Source of the DNA: Pseudomonas sp. MH9.2
Lineage (GTDB): Bacteria; Pseudomonadota; Gammaproteobacteria; Pseudomonadales; Pseudomonadaceae
DNA: 64,000 nucleotides
Reading direction: 5' to 3'
Assembly: GCF_034353875.1 (NCBI RefSeq)
Contig: NZ_CP133784.1
Coordinates: 744,001 to 808,000, forward strand
Position numbers and translations under genes: made by a program. The notes below the pieces were generated by a model, which did not search any database, was not told where the DNA came from, and worked only from the letters and a program-made list of their open reading frames with translations. This document shows, piece by piece, positions 56,644 through 64,000 of this stretch (within the stretch, counting starts at the first letter, position 1; each line of letters begins with the position of its first letter).

Positions 56644-58083
56644 TCAGTAAGCTTGCGCCGTTTCTTGACACAGTTGCTTGGCGAGCATGCCCAAGGTCAT
56701 CAGTGCGCGCTCCGCTTCGCGGTTCCACGGGATACCACAGTTGAGTCGAATACAGTGATTGAACTGTTCTGTATTGCTAAAAATAAGCCCCGGCGCGATG
56801 CTGATTCCCTGCTCCAGGGCGCGCACATGCAACTCTTGAGTGTTAACCCGCCCAGGCAAGCTTACCCACAGAATAAATCCTCCCGTCGGCCGACTCATTT
56901 GAGTCCCTTCAGGGAAGTACTGTTGCACCGCCAACTGGAACGCGCTCAAATTTTTGCGGTACTCCAGGCGAATGAACCTTAAATGTCGGTCATAACCGCC
57001 ATTTTCCAGGTAAGCAGCAACGCCCATTTGGGTGACGCTGCATGCCGAATGAGTGCTGAATGTCTGTAATCGCTGGATTTCTGCTTGATACTTTCCGGCA
57101 ATCGTCCAGCCGATACGCACACCAGGCGCCAAGGTCTTGGAAAAACTCGAGCAATAAATCACCCTACCCAACCGATCAAAGGCCTTCAACGCTTTGGTTC
57201 GCCCGAGTTCAAACATCAACTCGCCATAAATGTCGTCTTCCACAATCTGAATATCAAAATCCGAGGCGAGTCGCAACAGATGCCTCTGTCGCTCTTCAGG
57301 CACGGTCCCTCCCAATGGATTACTCAGACGCGACGTCATCACCAACGCCTTGATCGACCACTGGTTGGCCGCCAACTGCAACGCTTCAAGGCTGATGCCG
57401 GTGGCAGGATCACTCGGAATCTCGATGACCTTGAGCCCCAGAAGGTCGGCCATTTGCAACAAACCATAATAGGTGGGCGACTCAGTCGCGATCAGATCAC
57501 CGGGCCTGGTCAGTACCCGCAAGGACATTTGCAACGCATCGACACAACCGTGGGTAATCACCACCTCGGACGGATCGACCACCACCCCGGCATCGCGCAT
57601 GCGAATGGCAACCTGACGGCGCAACGGCTCGAAACCGGGACTGAACATATAGCTAAAAGCGCGCGGACTCTGAAAACGCGTCACTTTTGCCAGTTGCTGA
57701 TGCAACGCCCGCACTGGCAGATAGTCTACGTGAGGCACTGCAGCCCCTAACGGAAATACACCTTCACGGCGTGACTCGACTAAAACCTGCTGGATGATGC
57801 TACTGCGGGTGACCAGACCAGGACGCTCTACGCGAGCAATGTCCGGGGTGGGCGCAGTCAACGCCGGTGTCTGGTGCACGTAATAACCCGACTGCGGCCG
57901 CGCCCGGATCAAACCTTGATCTTCAAGGTTTGCATAGGCCTGCAACACTGTTGCATGACTCACATTGAGCTGCGAACTCATTTTGCGTACAGAGGGCACG
58001 CGCTCACCAGGCTGATAGACACCCCGGCGAATATCCTCAGCCAGCTGCTGAGCAATGCGTTGATAAAGTAGAAGATTGGTCAT
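56644..58083 (-). CDS. MocR-family regulator (GntR helix-turn-helix plus aminotransferase fold)
   Basis: 479 residues. N-terminal GntR winged helix (about 8-72: RRGVYQPGERVPSVRKMSSQLNVS). The large C-terminal domain has a type I PLP aminotransferase fold with PLP-binding Lys in SSFSKTLAPGVRIGW and Asp in VEDDIYGEL. MocR proteins are usually PLP-sensing regulators, not enzymes. Neighbours give no obvious target. Transcribed from the 217-bp gap after the OmpA gene terminator. Confidence 0.92.
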   Translation of the reverse strand: MTNLLLYQRIAQQLAEDIRRGVYQPGERVPSVRKMSSQLNVSHATVLQAYANLEDQGLIRARPQSGYYVHQTPALTAPTPDIARVERPGLVTRSSIIQQVLVESRREGVFPLGAAVPHVDYLPVRALHQQLAKVTRFQSPRAFSYMFSPGFEPLRRQVAIRMRDAGVVVDPSEVVITHGCVDALQMSLRVLTRPGDLIATESPTYYGLLQMADLLGLKVIEIPSDPATGISLEALQLAANQWSIKALVMTSRLSNPLGGTVPEERQRHLLRLASDFDIQIVEDDIYGELMFELGRTKALKAFDRLGRVIYCSSFSKTLAPGVRIGWTIAGKYQAEIQRLQTFSTHSACSVTQMGVAAYLENGGYDRHLRFIRLEYRKNLSAFQLAVQQYFPEGTQMSRPTGGFILWVSLPGRVNTQELHVRALEQGISIAPGLIFSNTEQFNHCIRLNCGIPWNREAERALMTLGMLAKQLCQETAQAY

Positions 58084-58251
58084 GACGCGGCCCTCGATGC
58101 TGCTGACAACTTATTTTTATAGAGTGTTCAAGACGGGTGACTACCGTAACAGTAGGGAAGTGTACGGGGACAGTTTCTAGAAATGATAGCCCTCCTCAGC
58201 AGTGATAAAACAATTCCATCGAAAAACCCCCTGTTCGCCCCCATTTTTCTC

Positions 58252-58285
58252 AAAAAAAACCCGGCACCTTGCGGTCACCGGGTTT
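58252..58285 (-). terminator. Intrinsic terminator of the SBP-DUF4398-OmpA operon
   Basis: Minus strand: AAACCCGG, loop of 13, CCGGGTTT followed by T-run, 16 bp after the OmpA gene stop. Also contains GGTGACC/GGTGCC-like inner pairing. Confidence 0.9.
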
Positions 58286-58300
58286 CTTTAACGAGAACGC

Positions 58301-59128
58301 CTAGCGCGCTGCACCCAAATGGCCTTTGTCGTCGGAGAAAACGATTTCAACCCGACGATTCTGCGCCCTTCCACGCTCCGAGGCGTTCGCTTCGACAGGG
58401 AATTCATCCCCATAGCCTTCGACCTGAAGACGCTTCTCGTCAATACCCAGATCCATCAGCAAATCAGCCACCGACTGCGCCCGATCCCTGGAAAGCTCAA
58501 GGTTTTCCTGCTTGCCGCCTGTGCTGTCGGTATAGCCTTCGATCCGCACGACGCGCTTGGGATTAAGCTGGAGAAATTGCACCAACTTGAGCACCGTGCG
58601 ATTGGCCGAACTTTTTAGCTCAGCGTTCCCCGTATCAAATAGTACGTCGCCCAGGGTCATGACCAGACCGCGATCAGTCTGGATGGTGGCCAGAGCAACC
58701 ATCTGCTCCTCCAGCCATTTGCCTTGCTGCTGCACACTGGACAATTTGGCTTCACGCAACGCGAGTTGCAGGCGCTGACGGTCTAGCTCCGACTTGGCCA
58801 ACTGTTCCTGATTGAGCATCAGGTTAGTGTGCTCGCGAGCAATTTCGCTGTAGCGGCCGCTAAGGTAAGCGTAATGGCTGACGTCTGCGCCACTGCCCCA
58901 ATAGCCGGACAAACGCTCGGCACGCCCTAACAATTCGCCGGCACGAATAACATCTTTGGGGGCGCCGCGCAGAACGTTGGTATCTTCTCTGACTTTCTGG
59001 AAGTCGGCACTGGCTTGCTGCACTGCCCGCTCGCTGTTCTGGTGCCCTGCACAACCATAAAGGCCAGCCGAACCCAGCAGCATGACTGCACTGATGATAC
59101 GAGGGATACGATTCACTGAGCGACTCAC
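58301..59128 (-). CDS. OmpA-family lipoprotein with DUF4398-like N-terminus
   Basis: 275 residues. Lipoprotein signal ending LYGC (Cys about 26). A helical region (about 30-140), rich in Gln, Glu and Arg and similar in style to DUF4398, precedes a C-terminal OmpA peptidoglycan-binding domain (about 155-270) with GDVLFDTGNAELK, IEGYTDSTGGKQENLELSRDRAQSV and GRAQNRRVEI. Outer-membrane lipoprotein anchored to peptidoglycan. Coupled to the DUF4398 gene by a 4-bp overlap. Confidence 0.92.
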   Translation of the reverse strand: MSRSVNRIPRIISAVMLLGSAGLYGCAGHQNSERAVQQASADFQKVREDTNVLRGAPKDVIRAGELLGRAERLSGYWGSGADVSHYAYLSGRYSEIAREHTNLMLNQEQLAKSELDRQRLQLALREAKLSSVQQQGKWLEEQMVALATIQTDRGLVMTLGDVLFDTGNAELKSSANRTVLKLVQFLQLNPKRVVRIEGYTDSTGGKQENLELSRDRAQSVADLLMDLGIDEKRLQVEGYGDEFPVEANASERGRAQNRRVEIVFSDDKGHLGAAR

Positions 59129-59478
59129 TGAACGTCTCCCACTTGCTTACGCAGACGATTGAGGCGAGTGTTCAGCTGCATTATTTGCTCCTGACTCTTC
59201 TGGGTCAGGACGCGTGCTTCGGCGAGCCGCGCATCGAGTTCAGACTGCTCGGCCTGCATGCGAGCCTCTTTGAATGATTGGTTGGCCATGTCGGCGCGAG
59301 CCTGAATCAGTTTCGACTGGGCCAGTGTCAGCTCTGGGATTTCTTCGGTGGCACCCACCGCCTTGGCTTGATCCACTGCTTGCTCGGTCAGTCGTAACTG
59401 TTCGATTGGTGCCGGATCGTTGGCACAGCCGACCAGAGCAGCAAAGACTGTGGCGGCGAATAAAGCTCGAATACTCAC
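59125..59478 (-). CDS. DUF4398 lipoprotein
   Basis: 117 residues. Signal MSIRALFAATVFAALVGC with lipobox and Cys18. The mature part is all-helical and Gln/Glu/Ala-rich, a likely coiled coil: ELTLAQSKLIQARADMANQS, EARMQAEQSELDARLAEARV. DUF4398 has no assigned role. It resembles the N-terminal half of the downstream OmpA-lipoprotein, so the two could interact. Confidence 0.85.
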   Translation of the reverse strand: MSIRALFAATVFAALVGCANDPAPIEQLRLTEQAVDQAKAVGATEEIPELTLAQSKLIQARADMANQSFKEARMQAEQSELDARLAEARVLTQKSQEQIMQLNTRLNRLRKQVGDVQ

Positions 59479-59488
59479 GAAAACATTC

Positions 59489-60313
59489 CTACTTGTTTGG
59501 GGCGGTGGCTGGCAGCAGCAACTGCGCTTTCCAGAGTTCCAGATTGCGTTTCACCGCCTCGCCTGACAGGCCGGAGGCGGCCGATTCTGTCATCTTTTTG
59601 GCCAGCTGTCCGCGTAACCAAGGATCATTGCAGGCTGAATTGAATGACAACGCCAAGTACAGCCCCTGCTTATCCAGTGGCAAAGGCTGCGCAACCAGGT
59701 CCGCAGACACCCCCAATGCCTGGGCCATCGCCAGACCGGCGTAACGGCCCGCCAGTACATATTCAACCTGCCCCAGAATCAATTTTTGAAACGCCTGAGT
59801 CAGATTCTCGGTGCGTTCAAGTCTCAGATGCTCACTGACTAGCGCCTCAAAGGGTTGTGTGAAGCGAATTTTGTTCGATACCGCGCCTGGGTGATCGCGC
59901 AGATCGGCAAGCACATTGAAGGGCTGCGCATGATCATGTCGAGTCCAGACAACGATTTCGTTCTGGGTGATCGAAGGATGAATGTAATCAAGCGATTCAA
60001 GTTCCGACGTCTTCAACGGCGCGTCGGCCAACAGGTCCATACGCCCACTGCGCACTTCTTCCAACGCCTGACTGCGCTTACCTGCATACAGCAGCTCTAC
60101 TTTCAGGCCCAACTCTTCAGCTGCTTGTTTGAGCAGGTCGGCATTGGCGCCCATCAGGTGCTTCGGGTCTTGGGGGTCACGCCATAAATAAGGCGGCGCA
60201 TCAGGGCTGCCTGTCACGATCAGACGCTCACATTTGCCCGCGGCGAAACTCAGTGATGGCAACATGAACACGCCTAAAAGAAGCGATGGCAATAGCAGCC
60301 GAGGCCTGCTCAT
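59489..60313 (-). CDS. Extracellular solute-binding protein family 3, orphan
   Basis: 274 residues. Signal peptide ending LSFAA-GKC (about 26). Bilobed amino-acid-type binding fold: ERLIVTGSPDAPPYLWRD, GANADLLKQAAEELGLKV, RSGRMDLLADAPLKTSE, and hinge-like VEYVLAGRYAGLAMA. No permease or ATPase nearby. First gene of an operon with two envelope lipoproteins, 10 bp to the next, which is unlike an ABC importer. Confidence 0.9.
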   Translation of the reverse strand: MSRPRLLLPSLLLGVFMLPSLSFAAGKCERLIVTGSPDAPPYLWRDPQDPKHLMGANADLLKQAAEELGLKVELLYAGKRSQALEEVRSGRMDLLADAPLKTSELESLDYIHPSITQNEIVVWTRHDHAQPFNVLADLRDHPGAVSNKIRFTQPFEALVSEHLRLERTENLTQAFQKLILGQVEYVLAGRYAGLAMAQALGVSADLVAQPLPLDKQGLYLALSFNSACNDPWLRGQLAKKMTESAASGLSGEAVKRNLELWKAQLLLPATAPNK

Positions 60314-60338
60314 AGGTCAATCCTTAATCGAATCCAAT

Positions 60339-60412
60339 AAAAAACCCGCTCATCGAAGGCCGTGGGAATCTGCGGCGTAGCGCAATTTCACACAGCCCGA
60401 AATGAACGGGTT
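60339..60412 (-). terminator. Terminator of etfBA with a long loop
   Basis: Minus strand: AACCCGTTCAT ... ATGAGCGGGTT, 11-bp arms with one G-T wobble, about 48-base intervening sequence, then TTTTTATTGG. Lies 25-98 bp after the etfA stop. Confidence 0.55.
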
Positions 60413-60436
60413 CTCTTTATAAGTGAAGAGCCTGGA

Positions 60437-61366
60437 TTAAACCAGCTTCTCAAACTCAGGAACGGCTTCGAACAAATCAGCCACCAGGCCGTAATCAGCC
60501 ACCTGGAAGATCGGCGCTTCTTCATCCTTGTTGATCGCAACGATCACTTTGGAATCTTTCATACCGGCCAAATGCTGGATCGCGCCGGAAATACCGACCG
60601 CAATGTACAGTTGTGGCGCAACGATTTTGCCGGTCTGACCGACCTGCATGTCGTTGGGTACGAAACCTGCGTCGACTGCGGCGCGCGAAGCACCCACAGC
60701 AGCGCCCAGCTTGTCGGCCAAGGCGTACAGGTGTTTGAAGTTCTCGCCGTTCTGCATGCCACGACCGCCGGAAACGACGATTTTGGCAGCCGTCAGTTCT
60801 GGACGATCGGACTTGGCCAGTTCTTCGCTAACGAAGGTGGACTTGCCAGCATCGTGAGCAGCCGAGACCGCTTCAACAGAAGCCGAACCGCCTTCAGCCG
60901 CCACCGGATCAAAACCGGTGGCACGCACGGTGATCACTTTGACCGCAGCCGAAGACTGCACTGTCGCAATGGCGTTACCGGCATAGATCGGACGCTTGAA
61001 GGTGTCAGCGCTTTCAACGGCGATGATCTCGGAGATCTGGTCAACGTCCAGCTGCGCAGCAACACGCGGCAGGATGTTTTTGCCGTTGGACGTAGCAGCA
61101 GCCAGGATGTGGCTGTAAGCCTTGCCCAGCTCGGCAACCAGCGGCGCGACGTTTTCCGGCAACTGATGAGCGTAAGCCGCATTATCAGCGACCAGTACCT
61201 TCGAAACACCGGCGATTTTCGCTGCTGCTTCGGCGACTGCACCGACGTTGGCACCGGCCACCAGTACGTGAATATCACCACCGATTTTTACAGCGGCAGC
61301 CACGGTGTTCAGGGTTGCCGGGGCAACGACACCATTTTCATGTTCAGCAATAACCAAGATAGTCAT
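60437..61366 (-). CDS. etfA: Electron transfer flavoprotein alpha subunit
   Basis: 309 residues. C-terminal FAD-binding signature: [39 protein letters not shown] and [26 protein letters not shown]. With EtfB it accepts electrons from acyl-CoA dehydrogenases. ATG directly follows the etfB stop (TAAATG). Confidence 0.98.
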   Translation of the reverse strand: MTILVIAEHENGVVAPATLNTVAAAVKIGGDIHVLVAGANVGAVAEAAAKIAGVSKVLVADNAAYAHQLPENVAPLVAELGKAYSHILAAATSNGKNILPRVAAQLDVDQISEIIAVESADTFKRPIYAGNAIATVQSSAAVKVITVRATGFDPVAAEGGSASVEAVSAAHDAGKSTFVSEELAKSDRPELTAAKIVVSGGRGMQNGENFKHLYALADKLGAAVGASRAAVDAGFVPNDMQVGQTGKIVAPQLYIAVGISGAIQHLAGMKDSKVIVAINKDEEAPIFQVADYGLVADLFEAVPEFEKLV

Positions 61367-62116
61367 TTAGATTACCTTCGCTTCGTTTTTCAGTTTCTCG
61401 ACCAGTTCAGCCACCGACTTGACCTTGATGCCTGCGCTGCGGGTAGCCGGCGCTTCAACTTTCAGGGTTTTGGTCGTGGAGGCGGTAGAAACGCCCAAAG
61501 CGTCCGGAGTCAGCACTTCAAGAGGCTTCTTCTTGGCTTTCATGATGTTTGGCAAGGAGGCGTAACGTGGCTCGTTCAGACGCAGGTCTGTGGTCACGAT
61601 CGCGGGCAGGCTCAGGGACACCGTCTGCAGGCCGGCGTCGACTTCACGCGTGACGCTGACTTTGTCGCCAGACACTTCGACTTTAGAGGCGAAGGTGCCC
61701 TGAGCGTAGCCGCTCAGTGCAGCCAGCATCTGGCCGGTCTGGTTGTTGTCGCTGTCGATGGCCTGTTTACCCAGGATCACCAGCTGCGGTTGTTCTTTGT
61801 CGACCACAGCCTTGAGCAACTTGGCCACGGCCAGGGAGTTCAGTTCGTCGGCGCACTCAACGAGGATGGCGCGATCAGCACCCAGAGCCAATGCGGTACG
61901 CAGTTGCTCCTGAGCGGTGGTCGGACCAATGGAAACGACGACGATCTCGGTCGCAACGCCTTTTTCTTTCAGGCGGACGGCTTCTTCTACAGCGATTTCG
62001 CAGAAGGGGTTCATCGACATTTTGACGTTAGCGAGATCGACGCCGGAGTTGTCCGCTTTGACGCGAACCTTGACGTTGTAGTCGACCACTCGTTTGACAG
62101 CTACAAGAACCTTCAT
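61367..62116 (-). CDS. etfB: Electron transfer flavoprotein beta subunit
   Basis: 249 residues. Family signature [23 protein letters not shown] and the ETF-beta C-terminal region [20 protein letters not shown]. Forms the ETF heterodimer with EtfA. The 402-bp gap to etfD holds the control elements listed separately. Confidence 0.98.
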   Translation of the reverse strand: MKVLVAVKRVVDYNVKVRVKADNSGVDLANVKMSMNPFCEIAVEEAVRLKEKGVATEIVVVSIGPTTAQEQLRTALALGADRAILVECADELNSLAVAKLLKAVVDKEQPQLVILGKQAIDSDNNQTGQMLAALSGYAQGTFASKVEVSGDKVSVTREVDAGLQTVSLSLPAIVTTDLRLNEPRYASLPNIMKAKKKPLEVLTPDALGVSTASTTKTLKVEAPATRSAGIKVKSVAELVEKLKNEAKVI

Positions 62117-62192
62117 GGATTCCTCGTTACTCTCCGGTGAAAAGAAAATCGCCCGGGCGGACCTGGCGATTGATACGCGTCGGTAAAAAGGA

Positions 62193-62238
62193 CACCTCTA
62201 AAAACAACTGCACCGCGCTCCAACGCTTTTTAGAGGTG
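62193..62238. repeat. Perfect 12-bp inverted repeat in the etfB upstream region
   Basis: CACCTCTAAAAA and TTTTTAGAGGTG, separated by 22 bases, 77 bp upstream of the etfB ATG. Two more G-C pairs follow outside after one mismatch. Could be a regulator site or an RNA hairpin in the etfB leader. The rest of the gap 62117-62518 shows no gene. Confidence 0.7.
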
Positions 62239-62374
62239 CCCTTTGAAACCAGCGGTCAGCCTACGGCGAGCGCAAAACCGCCCGTATCTTGACCGGAACG
62301 TCTTTTCTGGTCAATACGCTAAAACGGTCAGATATGAGCAGCGCGTCTTTGATTTATCTGGCCTGCAGCAAATT

Positions 62375-62388
62375 CAAACAAACGTTTG
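62375..62388. promoter_or_regulatory. PsrA-type operator upstream of etfD
   Basis: CAAAC-AAAC-GTTTG exactly matches the PsrA consensus G/CAAAC-N(2-4)-GTTTG/C; the core ACAAACGTTTGT is itself a perfect 12-bp palindrome. It sits immediately upstream of the etfD -35 element. PsrA is the fatty-acid-responsive regulator of beta-oxidation genes in Pseudomonas. Confidence 0.75.
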
Positions 62389-62390
62389 TA

Positions 62391-62419
62391 TTGGACCTGA
62401 GCGATGGTCCAGATATAAT
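62391..62419 (+). promoter_or_regulatory. Sigma-70 promoter of etfD
   Basis: TTGGAC (62391-62396), 17-base spacer, TATAAT (62414-62419). The spacer holds a TGGACC/GGTCCA dyad. 100 bp before the etfD start. Confidence 0.85.
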
Positions 62420-62518
62420 GCGTGCCTTTGCGGCGCGCAGGTCGGTCAATGTTACTCGCGACCCGCGCTAGTTGCTTCATATAAAAAAAACTGTTGAGCC
62501 CTGAGTAGGAGATAGCCT

Positions 62519-64000
62519 GTGGAACGCGAATACATGGAATTCGACGTCGTCATCGTCGGCGCAGGCCCCGCGGGTCTTTCCGCCGCTTGCCGACTGAAGC
62601 AGAAGGCCGCCGAAGCCGGAAAGGAAATCAGCGTCTGCGTGGTGGAAAAAGGCTCTGAAGTGGGCGCGCACATTTTATCCGGTGCCGTGTTCGAACCTCG
62701 CGCCCTGAACGAATTGTTTCCGAACTGGAAAGAGCTCGGCGCGCCTCTGAACACCCCGGTCAAGCGCGACGATATCTTTGTACTCAAAAGTGCCGACAGC
62801 GCAACTAAAGTACCCAACCTCTTTGTGCCTAAAACCATGCACAACGAAGGTAACTACATCATTTCCCTGGGCAATCTGTGCCGCTGGCTGGCTCAGCAGG
62901 CTGAAAACCTGGGTGTCGAAATCTACCCGGGCTTTGCCGCCCAGGAAGCACTGTTCGACGAGAACGGCGTGGTACGCGGGATCGTTACCGGCGATCTGGG
63001 CGTTGACCGTGAAGGCCATCCTAAAGAGGGTTACTTCACCCCTGGCATGGAACTGCGCGGCAAGTACACGCTGTTCGCCGAAGGTTGCCGTGGCCACATC
63101 GGTAAACAATTGCTCAAGCGCTTCAACCTCGATACCGAAGCCGATGCGCAGCATTACGGTATTGGCCTCAAAGAAATCTGGGAAGTCGACCCGGCCAAGC
63201 ACGAGCAAGGCCTGGTGGTCCACACCGCTGGCTGGCCATTGGACGTAATGGGCACCGAGAACACTGGCGGCTCTTTCCTTTATCACCTGGAAAACAATCA
63301 GGTGGTGGTCGGCCTGATCGTTGATCTGTCCTACTCCAATGCCTTTCTGTCACCGTTTGATGAATTCCAGCGCCTCAAGCACCACCCGGTGATCAAACAG
63401 TACCTCGAAGGCGGCAAGCGCATCAGCTACGGCGCGCGCGCCATCTGCAAGGGCGGCTTGAATTCGCTGCCGAAAATGGTCTTCCCGGGCGGCGCGCTGA
63501 TCGGCTGCGACCTCGGCACCCTGAACTTCGCCAAGATCAAGGGCAGCCACACCGCCATGAAATCCGGCATGCTCGCGGCTGATTCGGTGGCTGATGCCCT
63601 CTTCGCTGGCAAGGAAGGCGGCGACGAACTGAACACCTACGTTGAGGCCTTCAAAGCCAGCTGGCTCTACGATGAACTGTTCGCCAGCCGTAACTTCGGC
63701 CCGGCGCTGCACAAGTTCGGTCCGATCCTCGGCGGTGCGTTCAACTTCATCGATCAGAACTTCTTCGGCGGCAAGATCCCGTTCACCCTGCACGACACCA
63801 AGCCGGATTATGCGTGCATGAAGCTCGCGGCCGACTCGAAAAAGATCGATTACCCACGCCCCGATGGCAAGCTCAGCTTCGACAAGCTCAGCTCGGTATT
63901 TCTCTCCAACACCAACCATGAAGAGGAACAACCCTGCCACCTGAAGCTGGCCGATCCAAGCATCCCGATTGGCACCAACTTGCCGCTGTACGACGAACCG
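62519..64000 (+). CDS. etfD: Electron transfer flavoprotein-ubiquinone oxidoreductase (3' end outside window)
   Basis: The first 494 codons are present, open to the window edge; homologues have about 550. GTG start at 62519 preceded by TAGGAGAT. FAD motif VIVGAGPAGLSAA (about 11-23), EKGSEVGAHILSGAVFEPRAL, and GGALIGCDLGTLNFAKIKGSHTAMKSG (about 322-348) mark ETF-QO. The C-terminal [4Fe-4S] cluster lies beyond the window. Passes electrons from ETF to ubiquinone at the inner membrane. Divergent from etfBA. Confidence 0.97.
   Translation, partial: MEREYMEFDVVIVGAGPAGLSAACRLKQKAAEAGKEISVCVVEKGSEVGAHILSGAVFEPRALNELFPNWKELGAPLNTPVKRDDIFVLKSADSATKVPNLFVPKTMHNEGNYIISLGNLCRWLAQQAENLGVEIYPGFAAQEALFDENGVVRGIVTGDLGVDREGHPKEGYFTPGMELRGKYTLFAEGCRGHIGKQLLKRFNLDTEADAQHYGIGLKEIWEVDPAKHEQGLVVHTAGWPLDVMGTENTGGSFLYHLENNQVVVGLIVDLSYSNAFLSPFDEFQRLKHHPVIKQYLEGGKRISYGARAICKGGLNSLPKMVFPGGALIGCDLGTLNFAKIKGSHTAMKSGMLAADSVADALFAGKEGGDELNTYVEAFKASWLYDELFASRNFGPALHKFGPILGGAFNFIDQNFFGGKIPFTLHDTKPDYACMKLAADSKKIDYPRPDGKLSFDKLSSVFLSNTNHEEEQPCHLKLADPSIPIGTNLPLYDEP

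Noticed and set aside
60362..62140. A 592-codon plus-strand frame spanning etfA and etfB
   Set aside because: Antisense shadow of two adjacent conserved genes that share a frame register; no domain and no ribosome binding site.

Overview
The window is a piece of a Pseudomonas chromosome, most like the P. fluorescens/P. syringae side of the genus. Three things support this. Gene content and order follow the P. aeruginosa PAO1 backbone as I remember it: kdpFABCDE, the hydrolase/acyl-CoA ligase cluster, gpsA, a hybrid kinase, fabAB, htpG, braB/brnQ, sucDC-lpd-sucBA-sdhBADC and gltA. The proteins read as Pseudomonas orthologues over their full length. A REP pair of the Pseudomonas type lies at 34.47-34.53 kb. 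Every gene reads through without an internal stop. I see no insertion sequence, prophage, CRISPR array, tRNA or rRNA.

Layout. 0-4.2 kb: CHAD protein (cut by the window edge), the transglutaminase TgpA, a DUF58 protein and a MoxR ATPase, one operon on the minus strand. 4.3-5.8 kb: a small lipoprotein and a patatin-like phospholipase. 5.9-13.8 kb: the complete high-affinity potassium system kdpFABC with its regulators kdpDE, including the 29-residue KdpF. 14.0-16.5 kb: a second two-component system and an EF-hand protein. 16.6-24.6 kb: a minus-strand run with an AI-2E-type permease, a DUF4892 protein, two alpha/beta hydrolases, a hotdog thioesterase, an AMP-forming acyl-CoA ligase, SixA, a DUF4389 protein and GpsA, mostly acyl/lipid metabolism. 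24.9-28.8 kb: a hybrid histidine kinase and fabAB (anaerobic unsaturated fatty acid synthesis). 28.9-33.1 kb: an orphan periplasmic sugar-type binding protein whose gene overlaps one for a membrane GAF-GGDEF-EAL protein. I rate this pair the best candidate for an undescribed signalling system. 33.1-41.4 kb: OsmC, pirin, dienelactone hydrolase, HtpG with a sigma-32 promoter, two tandem thioesterases, a small lipoprotein, MAPEG and DUF599 membrane proteins, and a branched-chain amino acid carrier. 41.6-54.8 kb: the TCA block sdhCDAB-sucAB-lpd-sucCD (minus strand), divergent from gltA. 54.9-60.3 kb: a START-domain protein, a cysteine-cluster protein, a lipoprotein, a MocR regulator, and an operon of an amino-acid-type binding protein with DUF4398 and DUF4398-OmpA lipoproteins. 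60.4-64 kb: etfBA divergent from the ETF-quinone oxidoreductase gene, which runs off the window.

How it fits together. The TCA block, succinate dehydrogenase, ETF/ETF-QO and the acyl-CoA ligase form the oxidative core that feeds electrons to the quinone pool. fabAB, gpsA and the hydrolases serve membrane lipid synthesis and turnover. Several regulatory sites can be read directly: a sigma-32 promoter for htpG, a PsrA-type operator and sigma-70 promoter for etfD, divergent sigma-70 promoters for sdhC and gltA, a FabR/DesT-type palindrome before fabA, tandem KdpE-like motifs before kdpF, an AlgU-like promoter before a small lipoprotein, and hairpins in three intergenic gaps of the sdh-suc operon.
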